Shown piece by piece: positions 17,726-26,780 of a DNA stretch of 64,000 bases (positions within the stretch are counted from its first letter, which is position 1; each line of letters begins with the position of its first letter). The notes beneath the pieces were generated by a model, which worked only from the letters and a program-made list of their open reading frames with translations, ran no database searches and was not told where the DNA came from. Location: the NCBI RefSeq assembly GCF_000384075.1, contig NZ_KB913025.1:3657721-3721720 (forward strand). The letters are read 5' to 3'. A program made the position numbers and the translations under genes. The stretch is from Methylovulum miyakonense HT12. GTDB taxonomy: Bacteria > Pseudomonadota > Gammaproteobacteria > Methylococcales > Methylomonadaceae.

Positions 17726-18958
17726 TTACAACGATTTGTAAGTATTGATAGCGTCAGTGACCGCTAGTATCCGTAATTGGCGTATCGCCTCACCGATTTT
17801 TGCACCCTGCAGCTTGCCGTTGACGATGGTGGAAATGTCAATGGATACCGCCGCCTTAGCCGCCGCCCTGAACAATCCCGCTTGCGGATAAGGGCGGTTT
17901 TCAAACCCCGTCCGCCCCCGCGCATCGGCTTCGCAAGCCAGCAAAAAGCTTTCCAAGGTATTGGCGGGTTTAAACGCACCCAAGGCCGCCAGGGTGTCAG
18001 TCAAGGTGGACGGGCGCAAATCGGCGGCTTTGTGGCAATGCGTGTGGTACTGCATGACATGTTGCGCCAAGGCCTTAAAACTGTTGGGGATCCGCAAGCG
18101 TCCGCACATCGCTTCCAAAAGCGGCAAGCCACTGGTTTCATGCCCGTAATGATGCGGCAAATTATCTTTCGGCGAGAGCGCCTTGCCCAAGTCATGCACC
18201 AAAGCGGCAAAACGCACTTCGGGGCTGGCGGACAACGCAGCCGCCTGCTCCAGGCACATCAGGCTATGGATGCCCGTGTCAATCTCAGGATGGTATTGCG
18301 CAGGCTGCGGTACCCCGAACAGGTTGTCCAACTCAGGGAAAATCTTCGCTAACGCGCCACAGGCTTTTAGGGTCGTGAAAAAAGCCGCTGGTGTCTTCTC
18401 GTTAAGGGCTTTGGCCAATTCCGCCCACACCCGCTCGGACACCAAATAATCCACTTCGCCCGCGCCCACCATGGCCTGCATCAGCCCTAGGGTTTCCTCC
18501 GCCAAGGTAAAGCCCATGGCACCGTAACGGGCGGCAAACCGCGCCACCCGGAGGATCCGCACGGGGTCTTCGGCAAACGCGGGCGAGACATGGCGGAATA
18601 TACGCTGCTGCAAATCCCGTTGGCCGTGGTAAGGGTCGATGACACGGCCGTCCGGCGCCATCGCCATCGCATTGATGGTCAGGTCACGGCGGATCAGGTC
18701 TTCTTCCAGCGTCACATCCGGCGCACTGTAGATACTAAAACCTTTGTAACCATGCGTGGTTTTCCGCTCCGTCCGCGCCAGCGCGTATTCCTCTTGGGTT
18801 TGTGGATGCAAAAACACCGGGAAATCCTTGCCGACCGGGCGGAAGCCTTGTTTCAGCAAGCTGTCCGGGGTTTCGCCCAGCACCACCCAATCCTGTTCGG
18901 TCACGGGAAGGCCCAGCAACTTATCACGCACTGCACCGCCGACGAGATATATTTCCAT
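17726..18958 (-). CDS. cca: CCA-adding tRNA nucleotidyltransferase (multifunctional, HD domain)
   Basis: The product (410 aa) begins MEIYLVGGAVRDKLLGLPVTEQDWVV, the class II nucleotidyltransferase GG/VRD motif, followed by RRDLTINAMA and the EDPVRILRVARFAARY region that binds the tRNA end. The C-terminal half carries an HD motif (VHDLGKALSP), giving the full multifunctional gammaproteobacterial Cca with phosphohydrolase domain. It repairs or adds the 3' CCA of tRNAs. The metallophosphoesterase gene is transcribed divergently. Confidence 0.97.
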   Translation of the reverse strand: MEIYLVGGAVRDKLLGLPVTEQDWVVLGETPDSLLKQGFRPVGKDFPVFLHPQTQEEYALARTERKTTHGYKGFSIYSAPDVTLEEDLIRRDLTINAMAMAPDGRVIDPYHGQRDLQQRIFRHVSPAFAEDPVRILRVARFAARYGAMGFTLAEETLGLMQAMVGAGEVDYLVSERVWAELAKALNEKTPAAFFTTLKACGALAKIFPELDNLFGVPQPAQYHPEIDTGIHSLMCLEQAAALSASPEVRFAALVHDLGKALSPKDNLPHHYGHETSGLPLLEAMCGRLRIPNSFKALAQHVMQYHTHCHKAADLRPSTLTDTLAALGAFKPANTLESFLLACEADARGRTGFENRPYPQAGLFRAAAKAAVSIDISTIVNGKLQGAKIGEAIRQLRILAVTDAINTYKSL

Positions 18959-19109
18959 GGTTTGATCTTGGCTGATTAAGGGGTGGGGCTTAGGATAACA
19001 TAGCTTTTGCCGATTTTTTGGGTCTGCGTGGGGCTATAAATTCAACAGCAATCCCCTTCCATCCATGTGATAAGCTGGGCTGGCCATTTTCTGACCCAAG
19101 GACATACCC

Positions 19110-20141
19110 ATGACTAAAGCCTTAAAATTGACAGGCCTACTAATGCTGGTTTTAGCCGCCGCATTTTCGGCGGTAATGCTGGCAAACCGCCACACCTATT
19201 CATTTGCCCTTTGGGGCGACATGCCCTATGCCAGGAATGGCGACGGCGCCAAAGACGGTGAAAAAATGGCCCGTCTGGTTGCCAGCATGAACGCGGTGGA
19301 GCTGGCTTTTACCGTGTTTGATGGCGACACCAAGGATGGCTCCTCACCCTGCACGGACAATGCGATTGGCCAAGAAACGATGGATTTGTTCAACAAAATC
19401 AAAGCGCCCACAGTTTATGTGCCGGGCGACAATGAATGGGCGGATTGCCATCGCCTGAACAACGGCGGCTATAACGCATTGGAACGGCTGGATTATTTGC
19501 GTAAGACCTTGTTTGCTGACGGTTTTAGTTTTGGCCAAACCAAAATGCCCTTGCACCGCCAAGGCCCGGCGCGGGGGCTGTATGCGGAAAATGTCCGTTG
19601 GCTGAAAGGCGGCGTGGTTTTTGTAGGCTTGAACGTGCCTGGCAGCAACAACAATAAAGTCCATGACGGCCGTTGCCTCAACGATAAAAGCGCCCGCACA
19701 CTAGCCGATTGTGCTGCGGATAACGCCGAATACCTGGCCCGTGATGCCGCTAACACCGCGTTTCTGCGTGAGTCTTTCCACATCGCCAAACAGCAACAGG
19801 CGGTGGGGTTGGCGGTGGTCATGCAGGCCGACCCTGGCTTCGACTTACCGGAAACCGAGGCGGATAATGAAAGGAAAAAAGCCGGTTTTGATGGTTACGA
19901 CAACTTTTTGGCGGCCTTGGTCGCAGAAACCACGGCATTTAATGGCCAAGTGTTGTTGGTGCATGGCGACACGCATTTTTATAAAGTCGACAAACCCTTG
20001 ATTGACCAAGCCCATTTAATAAAAAACCTCACCCGCATAGAAACTTTCGGTAGCCCGAATTTGCATTGGGTCAAGGTGTCGGTGGACATTAACAACCCGG
20101 ATGTGTTTAGTTTCCAGCCTGTGTTTGTGCAGGGAAATTGA
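19110..20141 (+). CDS. exported calcineurin-like metallophosphoesterase
   Basis: A hydrophobic N-terminus (KLTGLLMLVLAAAFSAVMLA) indicates export or an N-terminal anchor. Metal-ligand motifs of the calcineurin superfamily are recognisable in modified form: LWGDMPY for the first DxH-like motif, FDGDTKDG for GDxxD, PGDNEW for GNHD/E and VHGDTHFYKVD for GHxH. Such variants occur in secreted metallophosphoesterases of unknown substrate. ATG 19110 follows a weak purine-rich AAGGA. An inverted repeat at 20161-20210 follows the stop. Confidence 0.8.
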   Translation: MTKALKLTGLLMLVLAAAFSAVMLANRHTYSFALWGDMPYARNGDGAKDGEKMARLVASMNAVELAFTVFDGDTKDGSSPCTDNAIGQETMDLFNKIKAPTVYVPGDNEWADCHRLNNGGYNALERLDYLRKTLFADGFSFGQTKMPLHRQGPARGLYAENVRWLKGGVVFVGLNVPGSNNNKVHDGRCLNDKSARTLADCAADNAEYLARDAANTAFLRESFHIAKQQQAVGLAVVMQADPGFDLPETEADNERKKAGFDGYDNFLAALVAETTAFNGQVLLVHGDTHFYKVDKPLIDQAHLIKNLTRIETFGSPNLHWVKVSVDINNPDVFSFQPVFVQGN

Positions 20142-20160
20142 CCAGGGCCTAACCCTATCA

Positions 20161-20210
20161 AAAGGTTTGTATGAAATGGTTTAGGGCAACAGCGTATCAT
20201 ACAAACCTTT
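20161..20210. repeat. 14-bp inverted repeat between metallophosphoesterase and CorA-like genes
   Basis: AAAGGTTTGTATGA (20161-20174) and its exact complement (20197-20210) enclose a 22-nt loop, right after the metallophosphoesterase stop. No T-run follows, so it is either a weak terminator or a protein-binding palindrome ahead of the CorA-like gene. Confidence 0.7.
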
Positions 20211-20283
20211 GGTAAAATTGCATGGGCTTCACAATTACGGTCTCCCGCCCGGTTCATTTAACACTCTACCCTCACTTTCTGAC

Positions 20284-21636
20284 ATGCAAAAAGAGCCATC
20301 AGCCAAATACCGTAATAGCCAGCAAGCCGTATTGGATATATTGCTCAAGCAAAAGCTGATTGCAGATTTGGTGCATAAACAGGATATGCCCCACCATGAC
20401 CTGGTGGAGTCGCTGGTGCGCAAAGAAAACATGGCGCAATTGCAGCAGATACTCAACCATTTGCCTTCTGCGGAAATCGCCCATATTTTGGAAGGTTTGC
20501 CGTTAGAAGACCAGCTGCTCATTTGGGAGCAACTGGATGACGAGCATAAACAGCCCATTTTGCTGGAAGCCCCGATTTCTGTTTTGCAAATACTGGGCAA
20601 ACAAGATTACAAAACTGAAAAATCCCGGATCAAAGCCTTTGATTTACGGGAAGGCCGGTTGCACGAAATTACGCTGGATACCCCCAAAGACTTGCGTAAA
20701 GCCAAACCCATTTGGATAGACTTGGTGGCGCCAACCTTTGAAGACCGGATCTGGGTCGGCGATATTTTTGGCATCGAATTCCCTGACCCGGACAAATTGA
20801 GTGATCTGGAATCCAGCGCGCGCTTCTATGTGGAAGAAAACGGTGAAATCCACTTGCATTCGGATTTCTTGCTCGACAAGGATGACGTGTCCCGCAACAT
20901 CGCCGTCGCCTTTATCCTGTACCAGGACATCCTGTTCTCGATACGCAAGGAAGAGCTGCCGGTGTTCCGGCTCCAGCGTTTGCGGGCCCTGAGCCAACCG
21001 GATTTTGTCGCCAACGCCAGGGATATTTTGCTAGATTTGTATGCCGCCAACGCCGAGTATTCGGCTGACGCGCTGGAAGATGTCTATCTGGCGTTGGAAG
21101 TGGTCGGCACCCATGTGCTGAGCAAACCCATGAGCGATGAAGAAGCCGCCAAGATATTGGTTGACATCGCCAATGAGGAGGATCTGAACGGGCGGATACG
21201 CCGTAATGTGATGGATACGCGGCGGGCGGTTTCATTCCTGATGCGTGGCAAATTCCTTGCCAAAGACCAGCTGGAATACTCACAGCAGATTCTGCGTGAC
21301 ATCGAATCGCTGGACGGCCACACCGCATTCCTGTTCGACAAAATCAACTTTTTGATGGACGCGTCGGTGGGTTTCATCAACATCAACCAAAACAAGGTCG
21401 TCAAACGCTTGACCGTGGTCAGCGTGGTGTTTATGCCGCTCAATGTCTTGGCGGGCATCGGCGGCATGTCCGAATTTTCAATGATGACAAAAAACATACC
21501 TTGGCCCATCTCTTATAGCATTTTCACCCTGGGTTTGGTCATTGTCGGCTGGCTCACGTTTATCATCTTACGGATCCTTGAAAACCACGAACACCAAAAA
21601 TCCGACAAGCGCCAGCCCAAAACCGGCATTCCCTGA
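20284..21636 (+). CDS. CorA-family transporter with N-terminal MgtE-like domain and GGMSE selectivity motif
   Basis: The N-terminal ~120 residues resemble the helical MgtE intracellular N-domain (LVRKENMAQLQQILNHLPSAEIAHILEGLPLEDQLLIWEQL). The rest follows the CorA plan: a cytosolic alpha/beta domain, a long helix and two C-terminal membrane helices. The normal Y-GMN loop between the helices is replaced by GIGGMSEF. ATG 20284 gives 450 aa; a TTG further upstream at 20209 is in frame but lies over the inverted repeat. No strong Shine-Dalgarno. A canonical CorA follows 99 nt later. Probably a divalent-cation channel with altered selectivity (inference). Confidence 0.88.
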   Translation: MQKEPSAKYRNSQQAVLDILLKQKLIADLVHKQDMPHHDLVESLVRKENMAQLQQILNHLPSAEIAHILEGLPLEDQLLIWEQLDDEHKQPILLEAPISVLQILGKQDYKTEKSRIKAFDLREGRLHEITLDTPKDLRKAKPIWIDLVAPTFEDRIWVGDIFGIEFPDPDKLSDLESSARFYVEENGEIHLHSDFLLDKDDVSRNIAVAFILYQDILFSIRKEELPVFRLQRLRALSQPDFVANARDILLDLYAANAEYSADALEDVYLALEVVGTHVLSKPMSDEEAAKILVDIANEEDLNGRIRRNVMDTRRAVSFLMRGKFLAKDQLEYSQQILRDIESLDGHTAFLFDKINFLMDASVGFININQNKVVKRLTVVSVVFMPLNVLAGIGGMSEFSMMTKNIPWPISYSIFTLGLVIVGWLTFIILRILENHEHQKSDKRQPKTGIP

Positions 21637-21723
21637 GGCACAAACCTGCTTAGTCCCTTTTTCCTCATGCGCATCCGGCCCGGAATACGGCCCATGGGTT
21701 GGCGGCGTTTTTAAACAACATCA

Positions 21724-21738
21724 TAAGGAGGCTTTTTG
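21724..21738 (+). promoter_or_regulatory. strong Shine-Dalgarno fixing a TTG start for corA
   Basis: TAAGGAGGC precedes TTG 21736 by about five bases. This is one of the best ribosome-binding sites in the window and argues for TTG initiation, which may keep translation modest. Confidence 0.75.
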
Positions 21739-22725
21739 AGCTTGGAAACCGACACCAGCATGGTTATGAAATGTGTGGCTTATAAACACGGCATCAGCCT
21801 TGGCGATGTCACCATTGAAGACATCAGCGAAGTGCTTAAACACCCTGAAACCTTTGTTTGGCTGGGCCTACGTGAGGCGGACACCGAACTATTGCTGAAG
21901 ATCCAGGAAGAATTTGGCCTGCATGAATTGTCCATTGAAGACGCTTGCGCCGCCCACCAGCGGCCTAAATTGGAAGAATACGGCGAGTCCTTGTTTATGG
22001 TCTTGCACACCGCCGCCTTAAGCGAAGACAGCGTCGATTTTGGCGAAACCCATATTTTTGTCGGCAGCCAGTTCGTGGTTACGGTTAGGCATGGTTCGGC
22101 GCTGGACCACCGCAAGATCAGGGCGCGCTGCGAATCCATGCCCCATCAGCTGGCCAAAGGCCCCGGCTTTGTGCTGTATGCCATCATGGACTTTATTGTC
22201 GATAATTATGTGCCTGTCATTGACGGCTTGCAGGAACGTTTCGAATTGTTGGAATTGGCCATTTTTGAGAACCGGCCCAGCCGTAAGACAATGGAAGATT
22301 TGTACGAGCTCAAACGCGAACTGTTGTTGCTGAAAGGCGCGATCATGCCAGTGATTGATATTTGCAATGAGTTGATGCGCTTCCACAACGGCATTATCCC
22401 CAAAGACGTGCGGGTGTATTTCCGTGACATAGCCGACCATATCAAACGCGTGGACCAAGCCATAGACAGCACCCGGGAAATGCTGATCTCAGCGATGCAC
22501 GTCCATTTGACCTTCGAGACCGTCAGGCAAAACGAAGTGGTCAAACGTCTGGCAGGTTGGGGGGCGATACTCGCCATCCCCACCATGGTGTTTAGTTGGT
22601 ACGGTATGAATTTCAAACACATGCCTGAATTGAACTGGGAATACAGTTACCCGCTGGTCGTTGGCGGGGTGATTTTCGGCAGTGCGCTTTTATATCTTCG
22701 TTTAAAACGTGCGGGGTGGTTATGA
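21736..22725 (+). CDS. corA: CorA magnesium/cobalt transporter
   Basis: The product (329 aa) has the canonical C-terminal YGMNF loop (SWYGMNFKHMPELNWEYSYP) between two membrane helices and ends in a short basic tail, as in CorA. The cytosolic domain carries the EDACAAHQRPKLEEYG signature. The start is TTG at 21736: an excellent AAGGAGG lies a few nucleotides upstream, whereas the first in-frame ATG (21760) has none. The stop overlaps the next gene's ATG (ATGA). It forms a tandem with the GGMSE-type CorA homologue. Confidence 0.95.
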   Translation: MSLETDTSMVMKCVAYKHGISLGDVTIEDISEVLKHPETFVWLGLREADTELLLKIQEEFGLHELSIEDACAAHQRPKLEEYGESLFMVLHTAALSEDSVDFGETHIFVGSQFVVTVRHGSALDHRKIRARCESMPHQLAKGPGFVLYAIMDFIVDNYVPVIDGLQERFELLELAIFENRPSRKTMEDLYELKRELLLLKGAIMPVIDICNELMRFHNGIIPKDVRVYFRDIADHIKRVDQAIDSTREMLISAMHVHLTFETVRQNEVVKRLAGWGAILAIPTMVFSWYGMNFKHMPELNWEYSYPLVVGGVIFGSALLYLRLKRAGWL

Positions 22726-23327
22726 GTGGGCATACCCAAAAATTGGGTTTTTACCGTTGGCTGTTTTTCCTCTTATTGGCTGTCCCAGGCTTCTCTTCAG
22801 CAAATGATTTTACCGAATGCTGGTATTTCCCAAGCACAGGAAATGATGAGGCGCATGAAAATCAATGCCTGCTTTTTTTGGGCGGGGGCGGCTTGCAAGA
22901 TGAGGCGCTCATCAATAAAAAAGTGGCCATTGGATTGGCCTATGATGCCGACGGCCTAGCTTATGTCCGGACACAAGACAGTTTTTTATATGTGACCAGC
23001 GACGGTTATGCCAGAAAAACCCTTAGCTACGATAATGGCCCTGATGTTTTTGCCGAAGGCCTTGCCCGGATCCGGAAAAACGGAAAAATAGGCTATATCG
23101 ATAAATCGCTAAAAATCGTCATTCCCCCCCTCTATGATTTTGGCTTCCCATTTGACGGCGGTTACGCCATTGTTTGTAAGGGTTGCGTGGAGCAGCCGGA
23201 CGGGGAGCATAAAATGTGGGTTGGGGGGCTGTGGGGAGCGGTGGATCCGTTGGGTAACATCAAATACGACCTTAAATATCCTGCCGAGGAGATTAGGCCT
23301 TTGGTTAAAGACGGGCTCCAGAGATAA
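22722..23327 (+). CDS. exported WG-repeat protein
   Basis: The ATG overlaps the corA stop (ATGA), so translation is coupled. The 201-residue product has a signal peptide (LFFLLLAVPGFSSA) and WG-type repeats: GLARIRKNGKIGYIDKSLKIVIPPLYDFGFPFDGGYAIVCKG and then GLWGAVDPLGNI. WG repeats form beta-propeller-like or beta-rich surfaces of unknown function. Co-transcription with corA is suggested by the overlap; whether the two proteins are functionally linked is not shown. Confidence 0.8.
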   Translation: MSGHTQKLGFYRWLFFLLLAVPGFSSANDFTECWYFPSTGNDEAHENQCLLFLGGGGLQDEALINKKVAIGLAYDADGLAYVRTQDSFLYVTSDGYARKTLSYDNGPDVFAEGLARIRKNGKIGYIDKSLKIVIPPLYDFGFPFDGGYAIVCKGCVEQPDGEHKMWVGGLWGAVDPLGNIKYDLKYPAEEIRPLVKDGLQR

Positions 23328-23558
23328 AAGCGCCGCCGTACCTAGCGATTGGTCGCGCCAGCAAGCCCTGGTGGCCGTGGTTTCCCAGCAAAGTCAACAT
23401 AGCACACCGGTTTTGCATTGCGTACCTGGGCATCCATTAAGGCCAACCAGGCGTCCCTATTGAATTGTAAAAATTATGGGCCACATAATATCGGTTTTAT
23501 AATTGCAGGCCGCAAGGCCTCATTTGGAAGCCTAAACCAAACCAACCTGAGAAAACCT

Positions 23559-23765
23559 ATGAGATTTAACCCTTGTGCTGACTTATGCACAAAAGATGGC
23601 ACCCATTGCGAAGGCTGTGGGCGCTCACATGAAGAAATAGCCAAAACTAAAGCGCTGGTGGCGTCGATTGTTGATTTTATCAAAGCCCAAGAATATGAAA
23701 ACAGCGATGATTTCATTGATATGGTCAGCAAGAAGGTACGTAAGAAATTGTTGAAAACCACCTGA
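23559..23765 (+). CDS. small Cys-rich DUF1289-like protein
   Basis: The 68-residue product starts MRFNPCADLCTKDGTHCEGCGRSHEEI, matching the C-x3-C-x6-C-x2-C-G-R-x3-E-I pattern of DUF1289-type small cysteine proteins, which probably bind a metal or Fe-S cluster. A longer open frame upstream (from 23418) is unlike the family and lacks a start signal. The rest is a charged helix. Function unknown. Confidence 0.75.
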   Translation: MRFNPCADLCTKDGTHCEGCGRSHEEIAKTKALVASIVDFIKAQEYENSDDFIDMVSKKVRKKLLKTT

Positions 23766-24230
23766 TCCCGATGGTTGTGTTTGCCAGGCCTTGTCGCCGA
23801 GGTTACGCAAAGGCGACCATTCCCCACGCACAACTCAAAGGGCATGGAGAGGCCTTTGTCCAGCAGCAATTCCCCTTTGGACAAAGGCGGTGGGGCATAG
23901 GTACCTGCACAATTTTTATACGGGTAACCTATGAGGACGAAGGGTTTTCTGGCCGCCACCCACCCGAGCGCCATCCGTACCCAATCCCCACCTAATTTCC
24001 GACAGATTAGGCACTTGCACAATAAGTTTGTACGGTATCGAACAGACAGTTAGCGGGAACTCCACTATATTTTCTTTCAGGACTTGGAAATAGGTCGCCA
24101 TGAAAAGCGGTTACACCTTAGGTCTGTATACAAAGCAAAGCATTCTACCTAGCTAATTTTCCGGCAAAAAACGCCCTACTTAGAGCTTTCATAATTACCC
24201 CAATAATCCAATAATAAAAGGCGGCAAGAT
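23766..24230. other. intergenic region, nothing recognised
   Basis: These 465 bases contain only weak direct repeats around CACTTGCACAA and CACCTGCACAA-like sequences near 23904 and 24012, and no open frame that looks coding. The downstream end carries AAGGCGGCAAG, the ribosome-binding region of the next gene. Confidence 0.5.
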
Positions 24231-24737
24231 ATGACACAATTTAAAGCTTCACTAATCGCCAAGCTTGTTTTAAGCGCCGTGGTGATTTTTACGGCGGGGT
24301 CGGCAATTGCCGACAAAGACAACAATAATGGGCATAAAGGGCACCACCAAGAGCACAATGACCAACGGAACAATAGTGACGACAACCATGACCGCGATGG
24401 GGACGGACATAACCCTGGCAACAGGTATTTCATCAACGACCAACATCGGACAATTGTCCGGGACTACTATGTCAATAAATATCAATCCGGCCGTTGCCCT
24501 CCAGGTTTGGTAAAAAAACACAACGGGTGCATGCCTCCAGGACAAGCTAAAAGATGGGTTATGGGGCAACCTTTACCCAGGAACGTGGTGTTCTACGATT
24601 TACCTCCGGAAATGCTGACTACCCTCGGGCCACCGCCTCCAGGTTATCGTTTAGTGCGGGTTGCCTCCGATATTTTATTGATTACTATCGGGACGGGCAT
24701 AGTGACGGAAGTGATCAATAACTTGGGCGGGTATTAA
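24231..24737 (+). CDS. exported RcnB/CigR-like protein
   Basis: The product (168 aa) has a signal peptide (residues 1 to about 27, ending AGSAIA), then a very hydrophilic His/Asn/Asp-rich segment (DKDNNNGHKGHHQEHNDQ), and a conserved C-terminal part with RCPPGLVKKHNGCMPPGQAKRW and PPPGYRLVRVASDILLITIGTGIV, which is the pattern of CigR/RcnB-family periplasmic proteins. The His-rich stretch suggests metal binding, as proposed for RcnB, but this is inference. It is a single-gene unit. Confidence 0.8.
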   Translation: MTQFKASLIAKLVLSAVVIFTAGSAIADKDNNNGHKGHHQEHNDQRNNSDDNHDRDGDGHNPGNRYFINDQHRTIVRDYYVNKYQSGRCPPGLVKKHNGCMPPGQAKRWVMGQPLPRNVVFYDLPPEMLTTLGPPPPGYRLVRVASDILLITIGTGIVTEVINNLGGY

Positions 24738-24929
24738 ATCCAAGCATAAGGCCCGTAAAGTCCCGTAGGCCAGAAGTACAAATTTAGGTTGTGCTTCAAA
24801 GGGTTTTTAAATTGCCAAGCTTAATTCGTGCGCGTCCTTACGGGTAACCGTCCAGGAAAATAGGGACACCTACACGCTCCTCTTGTTGGCTAACGTTTTT
24901 ACATCAGATTGGCTAAGAGCCTATGCTGT

Positions 24930-25012
24930 GAACGGTCAAGTTTTCGGTTTTTAGGTAGGGTACGCACAGCGTACCCTACCGTGGATTGTAAAAGCCGAAG
25001 ACTTGACCGTTC
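24930..25012. mobile_element. MITE-like palindromic element, copy A
   Basis: Outer inverted termini GAACGGTCAAGTTTTCGG (from 24930) and CCGAAGACTTGACCGTTC (to 25012) differ at one position over these 18 bases. They enclose an inner perfect 12-bp palindrome GGTAGGGTACGC/GCGTACCCTACC (24954-24980). The same termini recur at 56425-56584 and in degenerate form near 38795-38865. No coding capacity; a small non-autonomous element. Confidence 0.75.
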
Positions 25013-25035
25013 CTCCAATCTCTAGCACACGTCAA

Positions 25036-25119
25036 TCGTAGGTCGGGTTAGCGATAGCGTAACCCGACGCTGCCAGCACCCAAAATGTCGGGTTACGCTG
25101 ACGCTAACCCGACCTACGA
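25036..25119. repeat. 33-bp inverted repeat of the GGTCGGGTTAGC family
   Basis: Arms 25036-25068 and 25087-25119 are complementary over 33 nt with two mismatches; the ends read TCGTAGGTCGGGTTAGCG and CGCTAACCCGACCTACGA. A related, more diverged copy lies near 16904-17012. The hairpin sits between the RcnB-like gene and the next plus-strand gene, only about 20 bases from copy A of the MITE-like element. Confidence 0.8.
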
Positions 25120-25215
25120 ATTCGTAATACATTGTTTAAATTTACATTAAATTATTAACTTAATGGCAGTGAGGCAGCCCCTCCCTTCATATCCGGCGCC
25201 TTTTGGATTAAAACT

Positions 25216-26193
25216 ATGCCACACCCAAAAACCAAGAATTATGCCGCCATCCCCTTTTTGATCTTCGGGATAATTTTGACAACCGCCTTTTTCTTGAAGT
25301 ATTTCCAACCCATGCTTCCTGATATTTTGCAAAATTGGGCCGAACACTTGTCAATTGCCTTGATTGTTGCCGTGGTCATCGGTTTGACGTATGAGTACAC
25401 CTCACACCTTTTTCGCGAAGAGATCCTTAAAAACTTGCTGCACGAGAGCCAAGAGCAGGTTTACCAAGCCCTCAAGGCCTATAACGTGCTCACGCCCGTT
25501 GAAGTTTTCCGCTTATTGAAAGAAATAGCCAGCCAAATTGACCAGACCCCTACCCTGCTATATCCGGCACGGCCCAATAGCGGCGAATGCACATTTACCG
25601 AAAGTATGGACTTTTTCGACACGCTGGTAAAAATGCAGCCCAAAGAAATCGTCAAAATCCTCGGCACTTGGATAGAACCCAAAAGCCATAAGAATTTGAA
25701 ATACCTTGCCAGTGACTTTATCGGCAAATATCAACTCACCGAGCTATCTGACGAACTGCTCCGCCAAGCGGAACCCATTTTACACTTGGGCAACTTGACG
25801 GATGAGGACAGGGGTTGGGTGCTCAATTATATTTGGGCTTATTCCCGGTGCGAAAAACCCATGTACAAAATACTGGCCGATGTGATGCGCACCACATCAG
25901 ACCATGAAATCGAAAAATGGCTGCTTTTCCTCCCCGTGCAAATGCCGTCAATCGAGCTTGCCGCTATGGTTAATGATTATTTGGAACGGGACGCGCCCAT
26001 CGCTGATGACAATTTGTTGCTGGTGATCCAAGCGGTTGCGTCTTTGCATCGGGCACAAGTGGCCAATGGTGTGGCCTTGCTAAAAAAATTCCCGGACCGC
26101 TTTGGGCTGCATCATCAAGAAGATGTGGAACGTATCTGGAGAAATTACGCGCTAGTGCCAGAAGAATTGAAAGGCATTTTTTTGCCGACTTGA
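25216..26193 (+). CDS. membrane-anchored helical protein of unknown function
   Basis: I do not recognise the family. The 325-residue product has two hydrophobic helices near the N-terminus (about 10-30 and 44-62), then a soluble alpha-helical region with repeated short helices (QVYQALKAYNVLTPVEVFRLLKEIASQ; WVLNYIWAYSRCEKPMYKILADVMR; LLLVIQAVASLHRAQVANGVALLKKF), suggestive of HEAT- or TPR-like packing. The reading frame and codon use look genuine. It is convergent with the peroxiredoxin gene, with 28 bases between the stops. Confidence 0.7.
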   Translation: MPHPKTKNYAAIPFLIFGIILTTAFFLKYFQPMLPDILQNWAEHLSIALIVAVVIGLTYEYTSHLFREEILKNLLHESQEQVYQALKAYNVLTPVEVFRLLKEIASQIDQTPTLLYPARPNSGECTFTESMDFFDTLVKMQPKEIVKILGTWIEPKSHKNLKYLASDFIGKYQLTELSDELLRQAEPILHLGNLTDEDRGWVLNYIWAYSRCEKPMYKILADVMRTTSDHEIEKWLLFLPVQMPSIELAAMVNDYLERDAPIADDNLLLVIQAVASLHRAQVANGVALLKKFPDRFGLHHQEDVERIWRNYALVPEELKGIFLPT

Positions 26194-26221
26194 TTTCAAC
26201 GGGCCTTGGCGCAAATCCCGT

Positions 26222-26740
26222 TTAACCCAAATAATTCAACATAGTGTCGGCATCGCTTACCGTAAAGGGATCGTTAGGGCTATTATCAGCTTGGCCGGGT
26301 TCGCTGAATATTTGGAGGATTTTTTTATCATCGACAAGCATCGAATAACGCCATGACCGGCTACCAAAACCAACATTCCTTTTTTCCACTAACATGCCCA
26401 TAGCCCTTGTAAAATCGCCATTGCCATCGGGCAGCATCTTTACATGCTTAATGCCTAAATGCTTGCCCCATTGATACATGACAAAAGCATCATTAACGCT
26501 CACGCAATAAACCTCATCGACACCTTGATCAATAAACTCCTGATACTTGGCTTCAAAGCCAGGCAAATGTTTGTTTGAGCAAGTCGGTGTGTACGCGCCT
26601 GGAAGGGACAAAACAATAATTTTTTTCCCTTTAAAAACATCATCGGTGCTGACATCCTGCCAACGGAAGGGGTTATCGCCCGGGATACTTTCATCGCGGG
26701 CCCGCGTTTTAAAAATGACGTCTGGTACAGTTGAAACCAT
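26222..26740 (-). CDS. peroxiredoxin of the Prx5 type
   Basis: The product (172 aa) carries the peroxidatic PGAYTPTCS motif near residues 48-56 (P-x3-T-x2-C) and the Prx5 landmarks VYCVSVNDAFVMYQWGK and GSRSWRYSMLVDD (conserved Arg). No glutaredoxin domain is fused. It reduces peroxides using glutathione or thioredoxin. It lies at the edge of a stress-protein cluster on the same strand. A 14-nt sequence shared with another promoter region lies 27 nt upstream of its ATG. Confidence 0.93.
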   Translation of the reverse strand: MVSTVPDVIFKTRARDESIPGDNPFRWQDVSTDDVFKGKKIIVLSLPGAYTPTCSNKHLPGFEAKYQEFIDQGVDEVYCVSVNDAFVMYQWGKHLGIKHVKMLPDGNGDFTRAMGMLVEKRNVGFGSRSWRYSMLVDDKKILQIFSEPGQADNSPNDPFTVSDADTMLNYLG

Positions 26741-26766
26741 GTCGGATCTCCTAGGTATATCGGTTA

Positions 26767-26780
26767 GGATGTAAGTTGAT
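26767..26780 (-). promoter_or_regulatory. 14-nt motif shared with 28998-29011
   Basis: GGATGTAAGTTGAT occurs exactly twice in upstream regions of this cluster: 27-40 nt before the peroxiredoxin ATG and 84-97 nt before the ATG of the 26-residue membrane protein. A degenerate form (GAATGTACGTTGGA) lies at about 38606, upstream of the second YflT-like gene. Possible common promoter or regulator site. Confidence 0.4.
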
